Notes under the pieces: generated by a model
The model's database searches: none
What the model saw: the letters and a program-made list of their open reading frames with translations, nothing else
What the model was told of the DNA's origin: nothing
Translations under genes and position numbers: made by a program
Shown here: in pieces, positions 34,284 to 45,835 of the stretch
Numbering within the stretch: the stretch's first letter is position 1
Layout of the letters: each line of letters starts with the position of its first letter
Assembly: GCA_019426215.1 (NCBI GenBank)
Contig: CM033391.1
Location: 16,604,708-16,668,707 of the forward strand
From: Buddleja alternifolia
Lineage: Eukaryota; Streptophyta; Magnoliopsida; Lamiales; Scrophulariaceae
Reading direction: 5' to 3'
DNA length: 64,000 nucleotides

Positions 34284-37200
34284 CTAGGCGCGAGGGATGG
34301 ACACTTTGTCGCTTGGTCCATCAATCCCCATATAGTGCTTCAACCATTGAGCATTTGTCATGAAGGTTTGTCCCATATCTGTTGTGAGTTCAATGGCACC
34401 CGAGGGATATACGCGAGATACAAGAAATTGTCCTGACCATCTTGACTTGAACTTCGAGGGAAAGAGTCGAAGGCGAGAGTTGTATAGGAGAACCCTCTCG
34501 CCCACGTGAAACTCCCGGGGAAGAATGTGCTTGTCATGCCACGCTTTTGTTCGTTCCTTGTAAAGTTTAGCATTCTCATAAGCTTGGTGGTGCCATTCCT
34601 CGAGCTCATGCAATTGGAGCAATCGTTTTGTACCTACAATTGTAGAGTCAACATTTAGAAATTTAATAGCCCAAAAGGCGCGGTGCTCGAGCTCAACCGG
34701 TAGGTGACATGCTTTTCCAAAAATGAGGTGATACGGGGACATGCCAATTGGGGTTTGAAACGCGGTCTTGTAAGCCCATAAAGCGTCATCTAGCCTTAGA
34801 GATCAATCCTTTCTAGATGCATTGACCATTTTTTCAAGAATGCGTTTAATCTCCTTATTAGACACCTCCACTTGTCCACTCGTTTGAGGGTGGTAGGGGT
34901 TGAAATTTTATGCCTTACCCCATACTTGTTCAATAAGTGTTCGAATTGCTTGTTGCAAAAATGGGTGCCCCCGTCACTAACGATTGCTCTAGGGGTTCCA
35001 AAACGAGTGAAAATCCTTTTCCTTAAAAATCGAGTAACCACCCGAGCATCGTTAGTGGGTAAAACCTCGGCTTCAACGCATTTAGAGACGTAGTTAACCG
35101 CAACAAGAATATACTTATTGGAACAAGAACTAGGGAAGGGTACCATGAAATCAATACCCTAAACATCAAATAATTCACACTCAAGTATGCTATTCAAGGG
35201 CATTTCATGTCATTTAGAGATATTACCCATTTGTTGGCACCTATCACAAGATTGGACATACAAAAATGCATCTTTAGAGAGTGTGGGCCAAAAGAAACCT
35301 AATTGAAGCACCTTAGCCACTGTTTTAGAAGGCCCAAAATGGCCACCTACCGACATGTCATGGCAATGAGCTAAAACCGATGCTATCTCTTCCTGGGGGA
35401 CACATCTTCGAATGAGACCATCTGCACAAATCTTAAATAGATATGGTTCATCCCACAAATATTGCTTCACATCAAATAAGAATTTCTTCTTTTGATGGAA
35501 AGTAATGTCCGAGGTAAGAGCTCCCTTAACAAGATAATTAGCAAAATCTGCATACCAAAGAGTTGGGTCATCACATATAGCAAATAAGTGTTCATCAGGA
35601 AACTCTTCTCTAATTGGTGTATCATGCAAGTGTTCGGGACTAGGGGCCTCTATCCTAGACAAATGATTGGCGACTACATTCTCTACTCCTTTCTTATCTT
35701 TGATTTCGAGGTCAAATTCTTGAAGTAGTAGAATCCACCTAAGGAGTCTAGGTTTAGCATCCTTTTTGGCAAGCAAGTGGTTTAGTGCGGAGTGATCGGT
35801 GTACACAATTACTTTGTTCAAAACGAGCTAGGTATGGAATTTGTCAAACGTAAATACTATAGCTAGTAACTTTTTTTTCGTGGTTGCAAAATTCAATTGT
35901 GCATCACTTAGAGTCTTACTAGCATAATAGATGGTTCAAAATACCTTTACCTTTCGTTGGCCAAGTACCGCACCAACCACGGTGTCACTTGCATCACACA
36001 TCAACTCGAAGGGCAAGCTCCAATCGGTAGGTGCCATGATGGGGGCGGATATCAATCGCTCCTTCAAAGTGAGGAATGCCTGCATACAAGTAGAGTTGAA
36101 ATCAAACGGTGCATCTTTAACTAGCAAGTTAGACAATGGTTTCACTCTTTTAGAAAAGTTCAAGATAAACTGCCTATAGAACCCGGCATGCCCAAGGAAA
36201 CTCCTAACGGCTTTGACCATTGTAGGACGGGGAAGCTTCTCAATGACCTCAATCTTGGCTTGGTCCACTTCAATCCCTCTATGAGAGACTTTGTGACCAA
36301 GCACAATGCCTTCCCAGACCATGAAATGACACTTCCCCTAATTTAAAACAAGATTAGTTTCCTCACAACGTTTTAGAACTCGAGTCAAATGATCAAGACA
36401 TGTATCAAAAGATGTTCCAAAAACTGAAAAATCGTCCATAAAAATCTCAAGAAATTCCTCAACCATGTCATGAAAAATTGCCATCATGCACCGTTGAAAG
36501 GTGGCCGGGGCATTGCACAATCCAAATAGCATCCTTCTATAAGAAAATGTTCCATAGGGACAAGTGAAAGTGGTTTTATCTTGGTCCTCGGGGCCTATGG
36601 CAATTTGATTATAGCCGGAGTATCCATCTAGAAAAAAATAAAAATTGTGCCCGACTAACCTTTCTAGCATTTGGTCGATGAAAGGGAGGGAGAAGTGGTC
36701 CTTATGGGTGGTGTCATTTAACTTACGATAATCTATGCACACCCACCACCCGGTAAGCATACGTGTGGGAATCAATTCATCGTTTGCATTCTTAATCACA
36801 GTTATGCCCCGTTTCTTTGGAACAACATGAGTAGGACTTATCCATGTACTATCAGAGATAAGGTAGATTATACATGCGTTGAGTAACTTAATAACCTCTT
36901 TCTTGACTACCTATTGTATTTGTGGGTTAGACCTCCTTTGTGGTTGACGTGTAGGCTTGGCGAAGTCCTCCATGAGTATTTTATGCATGCATATAGCTTG
37001 GCTAATGCCTTTAACGTCTGAAATTTTCCACCCAAAAGCTTTCTTGTTGGCCCTCAAAGCTCCCATGAGTTGTTCCGCTTGTTCCCCTGTCAAAGAAGAT
37101 GAGACTATTAAGGGCAATGTCTTATTATCATTTAAGAACACATATTTCAAATGTAAGGGCAACGGTTTAAGCTCAAGGGTAGGGGCCTCTTCAATGGAAG

Positions 37201-37990
37201 GGCGAGGAGGAGCCGAGAGTGATCTTTCTAGCGTTTCAACCCTCATTACACGATAAGCAGAATGTTTCTCTAAACTAAGCACGGTTGCCAATTTCTCCTC
37301 ACTTGTCGAATCAACATCCATGGAATGCAAAAGGCACGTCTCGTGTGGGTCATCTATCATGTGTGCTTGAAAAGTCTCATCAACCAAAGTGTCAAATGTA
37401 TCAATGCGTAAACATAACTCATGATCATATGGATGTTTAAGCACTTTATATACATCGAAAGTAACCTTCTCATCACCCACATGAAGAGTAAGCTTACCAT
37501 CGGCGACATCTATGATTGCCTTACTCGTGGCGAGGAATGGCCTCCCTAGAATCAACTGTACTTCCACATCCTTTTCCATATCAAGCACTACGAAATCGAC
37601 CGGGAAGTAGAATTTGTCCACTTGTACAATTACATCTTCAATGATGCCCTTCGGGTGTTTAATTGAACGATCCACCAATTGTAAAGACATCGATGTAGGT
37701 TTGGGCTTCCCAAGCCCGAGCTTCTTGAAGATAGAGTAGGGAAGAAAATTTATACTCGCTCCCGAATCGCAAAGCAACTTGTAAAAAGTAAGGTGGCCAA
37801 TAGTGTATGGTATGGTAAGACTCCCAGGGTCCTTGAGCTTGTGAGGCAATTTGTTGAGTAAGACGGCAGAGCACTCCTCGGTTAGACAAACAGTTTCATT
37901 TTACTCCCATTTTTTCTTGTTGGAGAGAATATCCTTGAAGAACTTCACATAGTTTGGCATTTTTAGAATAACGTCCACAAAAGGAATATT
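34284..37990 (-). pseudogene. Athila A pol pseudogene (PR-RT-RNase H-INT)
   Basis: Frames read protease (37849-36911; [15 protein letters not shown] with the DSGA active site), reverse transcriptase (36799-36338; [40 protein letters not shown] with the FMDD catalytic pair), RNase H (about 36050-35640; [27 protein letters not shown]), and integrase with its H2C2 finger ([13 protein letters not shown] ... [11 protein letters not shown]). The DD-E core is at 35146-34796 with [10 protein letters not shown], and the C-terminal domain at 34742-34284. Stop codons at the segment borders break the frame at least five times. Similarity to the intact pol at 55629-59369 is high throughout. Confidence 0.93.
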
Positions 37991-39491
37991 TATCCTCACC
38001 TTACGAAGAATAGATAAAATATGGAGGAAACTCGGGTCCATCTCCTTTTTTTATTTCTTCTGTGCATTTGGGAAGGGAAGACGGATCTCAATGGGAGGAG
38101 GAGGCATTGGAATCAACGGACTAGGGCCAAAAGAAATAGAAGACGGCGCCTAGGTGCAGGACCGACGACTCCTAGGCGCGCTCTTGATGGCACTTGGGCG
38201 CGGATGTGCGTACCACTTCTTCCTGCTGTGTCATGTCCGGCGCCTGGGCGCCGTCTGATCCACGCCTAGGCGCAAGTATGGGAAGCAAATTGTCGGGGCT
38301 GGAGGTCACCGACACCTGGGTGTGAGTAACCTCACGCTCGAGCGTGGACATGCGAACAGGATCACTTTCAACTTGTTTCCCACTTCTCAAAGCAATGGCA
38401 TAGCATTATTCTTTTGGGTTTTTTTTCGTGTCACTTGGTAGAGTCCCCGGGGCTCTTCCACTTACCGTGGAGGATATTTGACCAATTTGTGTCCTTGTAT
38501 CCTTCATCTCCATGAACATATCCTTCATCATATTGCGGAGTTCATTGATCGATGTATCCGATTTCTTTATATGATCATCAAGTCGCCCGTCAATTGTGGG
38601 AGGTCGTACTTGCCCTTGCTCTTGTACATTGAGATTTCCTTACCTCGGAGGTGGGTTGTTGAAAGGAGGCCTTGGGGGTTGATGTTTAAAGAAGGCCTCG
38701 GAGGTTGGTCAATGCCCGATTGTGCGTTTTGTGCGGGGTTTGGTCTCTTTGAGAAGTTTTCGGGTACGTGAAAGTTCAATTGTTGTCGATTATGATTCCC
38801 AACAAAATTTACATCTACAACCTCCGGTTCCGGGGCAACCACTTCCTCTAGTTCTTGAGCACAAGCAACCCTTCAATTTGGTGGAGGAAGCTCATCATCG
38901 TCTTAGGGTAAAGTTCATCATCCCTAGCCATTTGCTCAAGTTTAATCCACAAGGTCCTACTATCAAGGCCCAAAAGGTCACCACTAGCTCCCACATTGAG
39001 TCGGTGTCGAATTCGAGATCGGACTCCATTATAGAAGTGTTGCACTTGCTCGTCTTGGGTATAATTGTGATCGGGGCACTTTCGAAGCATACCCTTGTAC
39101 CTTGCCCATTCCTTGTCTATTTGAACCCTTTGATCTCACTTCTAAGCTCGTTCATTTTTTAGGGAGGAAAGAATTTGTTGAGAAACTCGTCTACTAGATC
39201 GTCCCATGTTCCAATTGATTGTGGGGGCAACGATTTGTACCAAAGAGTCGCCTCATCCTTAAAAGAGAAATGAAATAATCGGAGGTAGATGGCATCAAGA
39301 TACCATGGGTTAAATTGCATAGTAGAGATCACATTCTCAAAGTGAACTAGGTGGTCATGAGGAGAGTCTCTCAAGTCACCATAAAACGGCTCCACTTGAA
39401 CCATCCCGAACATATGGGAAGGAATGTGGAAATGTGGAGTAGCAAAGTCCGGGAAGATAACGGGTCCAGGTGTAGTGTGTACCCGGGGTGG
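37991..39491 (-). pseudogene. Athila A gag pseudogene, 3' part
   Basis: It continues the gag that starts at 49037 on the other side of the CACTA insertion. 39413-39159 reads FHFSFKDEATLWYKSLPPQS and LVDEFLNKFFPP, a retrotransposon gag core. 39090-38848 (QVQHFYNGVRSRIRHRLN) follows in another frame, then a Pro/Asn-rich linker. The linker includes GGCGCC palindromes at 38140-38350, translated as APRR/AQAP-like repeats. Several stops and frameshifts are present. Confidence 0.85.
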
Positions 39492-39494
39492 TTG

Positions 39495-39700
39495 TACTAC
39501 TACAAAAATAAACTATTACAGCGCACCTATTACAGCGATTTTTGGAAAATCGCTGAACGGAGGGGCCTATTACAGCGGTTCTTGGTTCAACCGCTGAAAT
39601 AGCTAAGAACCGGAGCTATTACAGTGGTTCAACCAAGAACCGCTGTAATAGCTCCGCTATTATACCGGTTCAACCAAGAACCGCTGTAATAGCCTTTCTC
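39495..39700 (+). repeat. 5' terminus and subterminal repeats of the CACTA element
   Basis: Modules CTATTACAGCGGTTCTTGG and their inverses AACCAAGAACCGCTGTAATA alternate. They are the presumed binding sites of the element's own proteins (family knowledge). Confidence 0.88.
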
Positions 39701-39986
39701 CCCCCAAAATATAAAAAACCCCCAATATTTCCCTCCCATTTCTCTCTCTCTCTCTTACTTGATCTCTCTCTCTCTCTCTCTCTCTCGGCCGATCTCTCTC
39801 TCTCGCTCGACCACCACCACCACCCTCCTCGTCGGCGCCCCACCACCACAGTCTCTCTCTCTCTCGGTGTGTCTCTCTCTCTTTCTCCTTCTCTCCCTTT
39901 CTCTCTCTCGCTCTCGCCCCCCTCTCCCGTCGCGACCACCGCCGTCGCTGGTCGCCGCCGCCCGTCAACCGCGCCCCAAAGGTAGT

Positions 39987-40019
<33 letters not shown>

Positions 40020-40520
40020 GTGCATATGTATATATATTTAACTCTCCCTCTTTCTATATACATGTAAGGTAGCCGCCGCCCCGCCGCCGCCTCCGGCCAC
40101 CATTTAGCTTGTGCAAATTTGGGGTAATTTTTTTTAGATAAATATGTATACATATACACACACATATATAGAGTATAGAGTTTGAGTTAGATAAATTTTT
40201 GTGTATGTATATTTTGTGTATGTGTGGATGTATGTATATTAGTGTATATATGGGTGTATATATATATATTTATGTATGTGTGGGTGTTTGTATTTGTGTA
40301 TATGTGGATGTATGTATATATGTTTGCGTATATGTGGGTGTATGTATATATGTTTGCGTATATGTGCGTGTATGTATATATATTTATGTATGTGTGGGTG
40401 TATGTATTTGTGTATATGTGGATGTATATAATTTGTGTATGTGTGGGTGTATGTATTTTTGTGTATAGTTGGGTGTTAATTACATTTAATTTGGGATTAA
40501 ATTGTGGTTATTTTGTAGTT
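39701..40520 (+). repeat. CT, CCACCA and TGTATG microsatellites in the CACTA 5' region
   Basis: CTCTCT tracts (39740-39780, 39850-39910, 39985-40005) are followed by TGTATATGTGGGTGTATGTA-type repeats (40140-40480). Open frames on both strands here (up to 121 codons) are compositional. Confidence 0.85.
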
Positions 40521-41049
40521 TAGGGTACATTGATCCAACTGGTGATCTTTATTTATACTTAATTGTTGAAAATATAATACTTTATTTGTAGTTTTATGTG
40601 ATTTATGTGATCCAACTGGTGATCAATATTTGTAGTTGCTTAAAATATGTTGTTGTATGTGATCCAACTGGTGATCAATATTTATAAAATGATGCTTTAT
40701 GTTTAGCTTTATGTGATTTATATGATCCAACTGGTGATTAATATTTGAAGTTGCTTAAAATATGTTGCTTTATGTGATCCAATTAGTGATAAATATTTTG
40801 GTATAGTGAGATCGACATTGTTGTAGGTGAAAAATTAGAATGTTGGGTTTGTTGTCGTTGAAAGATGCGAATTTTGTTGGTTTCAAGTTTGGGGGAAGAT
40901 TAAGTCGAGAACTTGGTAAAAAAATTTGCGTCGTTACTCTGCCGAATTTTTTCTAGAATAATGGGAAATAAATTAAAATAAAAATTATTTAATTAATTCA
41001 ACTATGAAGTGATATTAAAATTGTTTAATTTACTTAATTCAGAATCAAG
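40521..41049 (+). repeat. CACTA 5' region with GATCCAACTGGTGAT repeats
   Basis: About five irregular repeats of GTGATCCAACTGGTGATCAA with TTGCTTAAAATATGTTG lie at 40530-40800. The segment 40889-40971 then recurs upstream of the second gene (44838-44918). No gene before 41050. Confidence 0.7.
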
Positions 41050-44000
41050 ATGGATCGAAGTTGGATATTAGCGGATCGTATGTCCGAGCAATATGAGAAA
41101 GGGGTGAAAGAATTCATCAATTTTGTGATTAAGCATGCATCAGATTGGACTAGAATCAGTTGCCCGTGTTTACGTTGTTGTTTTGGAAAGAGAATTAGTC
41201 CACGTGAATTAGAAGATCATTTGGTGTGTAATGGAATTAATAAAAGCTACACACGTTAGACAAGACACGGTGAGAGCAATGTCACCTCAGATGATTTGGG
41301 TGATACATCATATCGATCGCGGGATTTGGACATGAATGATTATGAGCTTGATCGTTTGGAGGAGATGACAAATGTGGTTGAGGAAGATTTGCGAAATTGT
41401 CCCAAGATGTTTGACAATTTGACAAGTGATTCAAAGACACCACTGTATAGTGGTAGTAAATTCACAAGATTGAAAGTAGTCCTAAACCTCTACAAGTTAA
41501 AAGCCAACAATGGGTGGAGTGATAAGAGTTTCACAGACTTACTTGATCTATTAAAAAACATGCTACATGATGATAATGTGTTACCTAATCGTACTTATGA
41601 GGCTAAGAAGATGTTAACCTCAATTGGCTGGGATATGAGAGGAAACATGCCTGTCTCAATGATTGCATATTGTTTAGAACTGACTATGCATCATCGAAGG
41701 TTTGTCCGAAATGTGGCGCCTCGCGGTACAAGAAGAACGGATCTGCTCTTATCAAAACCATGTAGTATTTGCCCATAATACCACGATTTAGGCGCATGTA
41801 CAGTAGTAAGGAGTTGGCCAAGGACTTGACATGGCATGCTGATAGAAGGCTTGAAGAAAGGATTGAAGATGACAAGATTCGACACCCCTCAGATTCTCCT
41901 CAATGGAAAAAGATCGTTGATGATTTCCCTGAATTTGGTGAAGAATCAAGAAACCTTCGCCTTGTATTAGCCACAGATGGCATGAACTCTTATGGCTTGC
42001 AAAGTAGCTCACATAGTACATGGCCGGTGATTTTGATAATCTACAACCTCCCCCCATCACGATGCATGAAGCGAGAACATATAATGATACCTATACTCAT
42101 TTCTAGGCCGAAACAACCTGGAAATGATATAGATGTCTACTTGGCTCCTTTAATTGAGGATTTGAAGGTGTTGTGGGAGACCGGTGTTCAAGTATATGAC
42201 GGGTTCAGAGAAGAAAATTTCAATCTCAGAGTCATGTTATTTGGAACAATCAATGATTTTTCGGCAAGAGCAAACCTCAAGGGATATGGTGTACATGGCC
42301 AATGTGGATGCCCCATATGTGTCAAGAGTACAGATCAATATCGACTGACACACTCTCAGAAATATGCATTCCAAGGGCATCGGAGATGGCTAAATCAAAA
42401 CCATAGATATTGTCGGTGGAAAAAAGCTTTCAATGGGAATATAGAAGAAGGTCAAGCTCCTAAGTGCTTGACTGGTGAAGAAGTGTTTGAGAATATAAAA
42501 GACTTGGAGGTTAAATTTGGAAAGATTTTTGCAGGTGGGCTTGCAAAAACTGGGTGGAAAAAAAGGTCAATTTTCTTTGAGTTGCCTTATTGAACGTCTT
42601 TACATGTTAGACATTTTCTTGATATTATGCATATTGAGAAAAATGTATTTAATAGTGTCATTGGTACACTTCTAAATGTGCCCGGTAAGACAAAAGATGG
42701 CGTAAAGGCAAGGTTAGACTTGGTTGAAATGAAGATAAGAGAAAAATTGGCACCAACAAATAAGGGAAAACGAACTTATTTGCCTCCAGCAGCTCACACT
42801 CTATCCAGGAAAGAAAAAATTACATTATGTGAGTTTCTTAATGGAGTGAAAGTTCCAAAAGGGTATTCTTCAAAAATTAGCAGTCTTGTGTCAATGAAGG
42901 ACTTGAAGCTAAAGCACATGAAGACTCACGATTGTCATGTGATCATGGATCATTTGCTACCAATTGCTATACGGGCCATTTTGCCAAAAAAGGTGAGAGA
43001 AACTATAACCTCATTATGTTTCTTCTTCAAAGCAATGTGGAGCAAAGTGTTTGATCCTGAACAATTGCCTGCACTTCAGAAACAAATTGCCATCACTTTG
43101 TGCGAGCTTGAGATGTATTTTCCACCAGCATTTTTTGATATAATGACTCATTTACCTATTCACTTGGTTAGAGAGACACAGCTATGTGGACCGGCTTTTA
43201 TGAGATCTATGTATCCAACTGAGCGTTATATGAAGGTATTAAAAGGCTACGTGAAAAATCGTAGTGGACTGGAAGGTTGCATTGTTGAACGGTACATAGT
43301 TTATGAAGCGATTACATTTTACACAGAATATCTGAAAGATTCTAACGTTGCAGAGCTTCCAAAGTCTCATGTTGTGGGAGGGAGAACTGAAGGAGAAAGC
43401 GTACTTGGAAAGCAATTAGTTAGTGTTCCTTGCACACAAAGGGATCAGGCACACCTATATGTGCTCCACAACACCGATGAGATTGAGCCATATGTTCAAG
43501 AGCACAAGGATCAACTCAGGAGATTAAATCCAAATAAAAATGAGAGTTGGATTTCAAAAGAGCATAATAAGAGTTTCTCTGATTGGTTTCGAAAGCATAT
43601 TCACAAGAAATAGAACGAGAATCCACTTTCAGTTTCAGATAAATTGGCACGATTGTCGATGGGACCGGGCAGACTTGTAATTTGTCATTCAGGTTATCGT
43701 ATAAATGGTCGCACATTCTATACAAAAGACCAAGATGAACGGAGTACAATGCAGAATAGTGGGGTGAGTCTTGTAGCTCAAGCAATGCATATCTCAAGTG
43801 CCAGGGATAATAACCCTATCTATGCTCATTTATCATATTATGGGGTGATTGAACATATATGGGAGTTGGATTATAGTTGGTTTCGGGTGCCTGTATTTGG
43901 GTGTAGGTGGGCTGACAATAAAAATGGTGTCGATAATAGTGAAATAGGCTTCACTCGAGTAGATCTTGAGAGGGTGGGTTACAAAGATGAACCTTCATTT

Positions 44001-44323
44001 TGGCGTCACAAGCTACGCAAGTGTTTTTTGTCACCGATCCTATTGATAAGAGGTGGTCAATTGTTTTATCGGCAAATAAAAATACTTGTATTGAGGATGA
44101 TAGTTCATATAGTGATGATGATGGAGAAAATCCTATCTTACGTGATTCACAAGCCACTGATAGTGATGGTGACTTGGATATCAGTGATGATGAATTGTAT
44201 ATGCGAAAAGATCACCAAGAGGGGATATGGATTAATCCATCTGTTCGTCGACGTACTAAACAAAAGGGTCGTACTGGGGGGAAGCAAAAGACTACTAAGT
44301 CAACGACAAAAAGAAAACGATGA
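41050..44323 (+). pseudogene. TNPD-like CACTA transposase pseudogene
   Basis: It starts MDRSWILADRMSEQYEKGVK, a transposase-associated N-terminal domain. The Transposase_21 core follows: CPKCGASRYKK zinc-knuckle-like, PIIPRFRRMYSSKELAKDLT, ATDGMNSYG with the first acidic residue, and CGCPICVK. Then come the DUF4218-type region (42627-43610; MHIEKNVFNSVIGTLLN, PIHLVRETQLCGPAFMRSMYP) and the DUF4216-type C-terminus (RINGRTFYTKDQ, DYSWFRVPVFGC, PFILASQATQVFFVTDP). The tail is acidic then basic. Lesions: stop at 41257, frameshift near 41635, stop near 41749, TGA at 42591 replacing Trp, TAG at 43611, frameshift near 43995. Corrected by eye it would be about 1080 residues, normal for the family. 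It cannot be active as it stands. Confidence 0.93.
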
Positions 44324-44987
44324 AAGGTATTTGATCTTATGTGATAATTATATGATATATGTATTTCCTAAACTTTTCTTCATATAAGCACTTGTTAGTG
44401 TATGAGTCAGGGCGTCTCTTGTTAGTGTATGAATTGAAAAATTATGTTGTTGCATAATGAAACTAACTTCTGTATTTTTGGCTTTTGTAGGTCGATATTA
44501 TATACCGGCGCCACCACCATCACAGCCACAGTCACAGCCGCTCTCTCCTCCTCCTCTACGACCACCACCACCACCACCACCACCGTAAGCTTCTTCTCTC
44601 TCGCTCTCTCTATATGATAACGAGTATTATTATTTGAATATTTATTTTGATTATGTATCGTGATTATGTATTGTGATTGGATCAATATGTGATTTTGATT
44701 ATGTTGATATTTAAATTTTGATTATGTATCGTGATTGGATCAATATGTGTTGTTTTGTTGACATCGTATAATGCATTTATGGTTTTGTGAAATTTGATTG
44801 GTTTTGTGAAATAATTGATGGATTGGTTTTTTTATTTGCAATTTTCGGGGAAGATTAAGTCGAGAACTTGGTAAAAAAATTTGTGTCGTTACTCTGCTGA
44901 ATTTTTTCTAAAATAATGGTGGCGTTACTTGGTACTATATATTTGGTATATGAATCTAAATTCTGTACTTTTGGCTTCTGTAGGTCG
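44324..44987 (+). other. Spacer between the two CACTA genes
   Basis: It contains a CCACCACCACCAC run followed by CTCTCTCGCTCTCTC (44556-44611), resembling 39800-39910. A leader repeat (44838-44918) is nearly identical to 40889-40971. The sequence TTTTGGCTTCTGTAG (44969-44983) looks like an intron acceptor just before the ATG of the second gene. Confidence 0.6.
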
Positions 44988-45798
44988 ATGGATTCTGTGG
45001 CTACTGCAAACAAACGTGTTGAAAGTGAGATACGTAGAGGTATCGCTGCAATGAAAAAAGTCATACATGCCAGAAGGAAAGGTTTAAAGCTATTAGTCGG
45101 CTGGAATGAGAATGGCCAACCAGTTGACCCAAATAAATCAACATTTGTTGGTTACATTGGAGTCATAGCTCGTGACAGGGTGCCGATTACCATCAGTGAT
45201 TGGCGATACGTCTCGGACGCAATAAAATTAGGAATTTGGAATGAAATAGTTGTAAGTTGGTTATTATCATATTTCTAATTAATTGGTTAATGTATTTTTT
45301 GTTTATTCAATTTTCTCAAAATTATGATATTGACATACTTTGTTGTTTGTTTTTCATAGTCGGCCTTTGATATTGAAGAAAGTAGACAGAAATTTATTTT
45401 AGCCGAGGCTGGAAAGCTGGCTCGAAACTTCAGGAGCTTCTTGTGCAGAGTGTGGGTAGAGGATGATAATGGAAATATTAATTCCAGCCCACCCCAAAAA
45501 TATAATATATCTCAAGAAGATTGGACAGCGTTTATAGATATTCGAAAAAGTGAACCTTTCATGGTAATTATTTTAATTTACAGTTTCATTTGTTGCATAT
45601 TGCGTTTATATGAACATTGACTAATGCTTTGATTTTGTAATGAACAGCAATTAAGTAGGGACAATCAGGAAAGAGCAAAGGACCCTGAATATCCCTATAG
45701 GAAATCACGTCTTGGATATGCTCAACTGGAGCACATTGAGGTACGTAGTTCGTTTAACAGTGAATCATTACAAGTTTTCTAATAAAAATTCCTTGCTA

Positions 45799-45835
<37 letters not shown>

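Noticed and set aside
39660..40523. Ser/Leu-, Arg/Glu- and Cys/Val-rich open frames
   Set aside because: Products of CT and TGTATG microsatellites in the CACTA 5' region.
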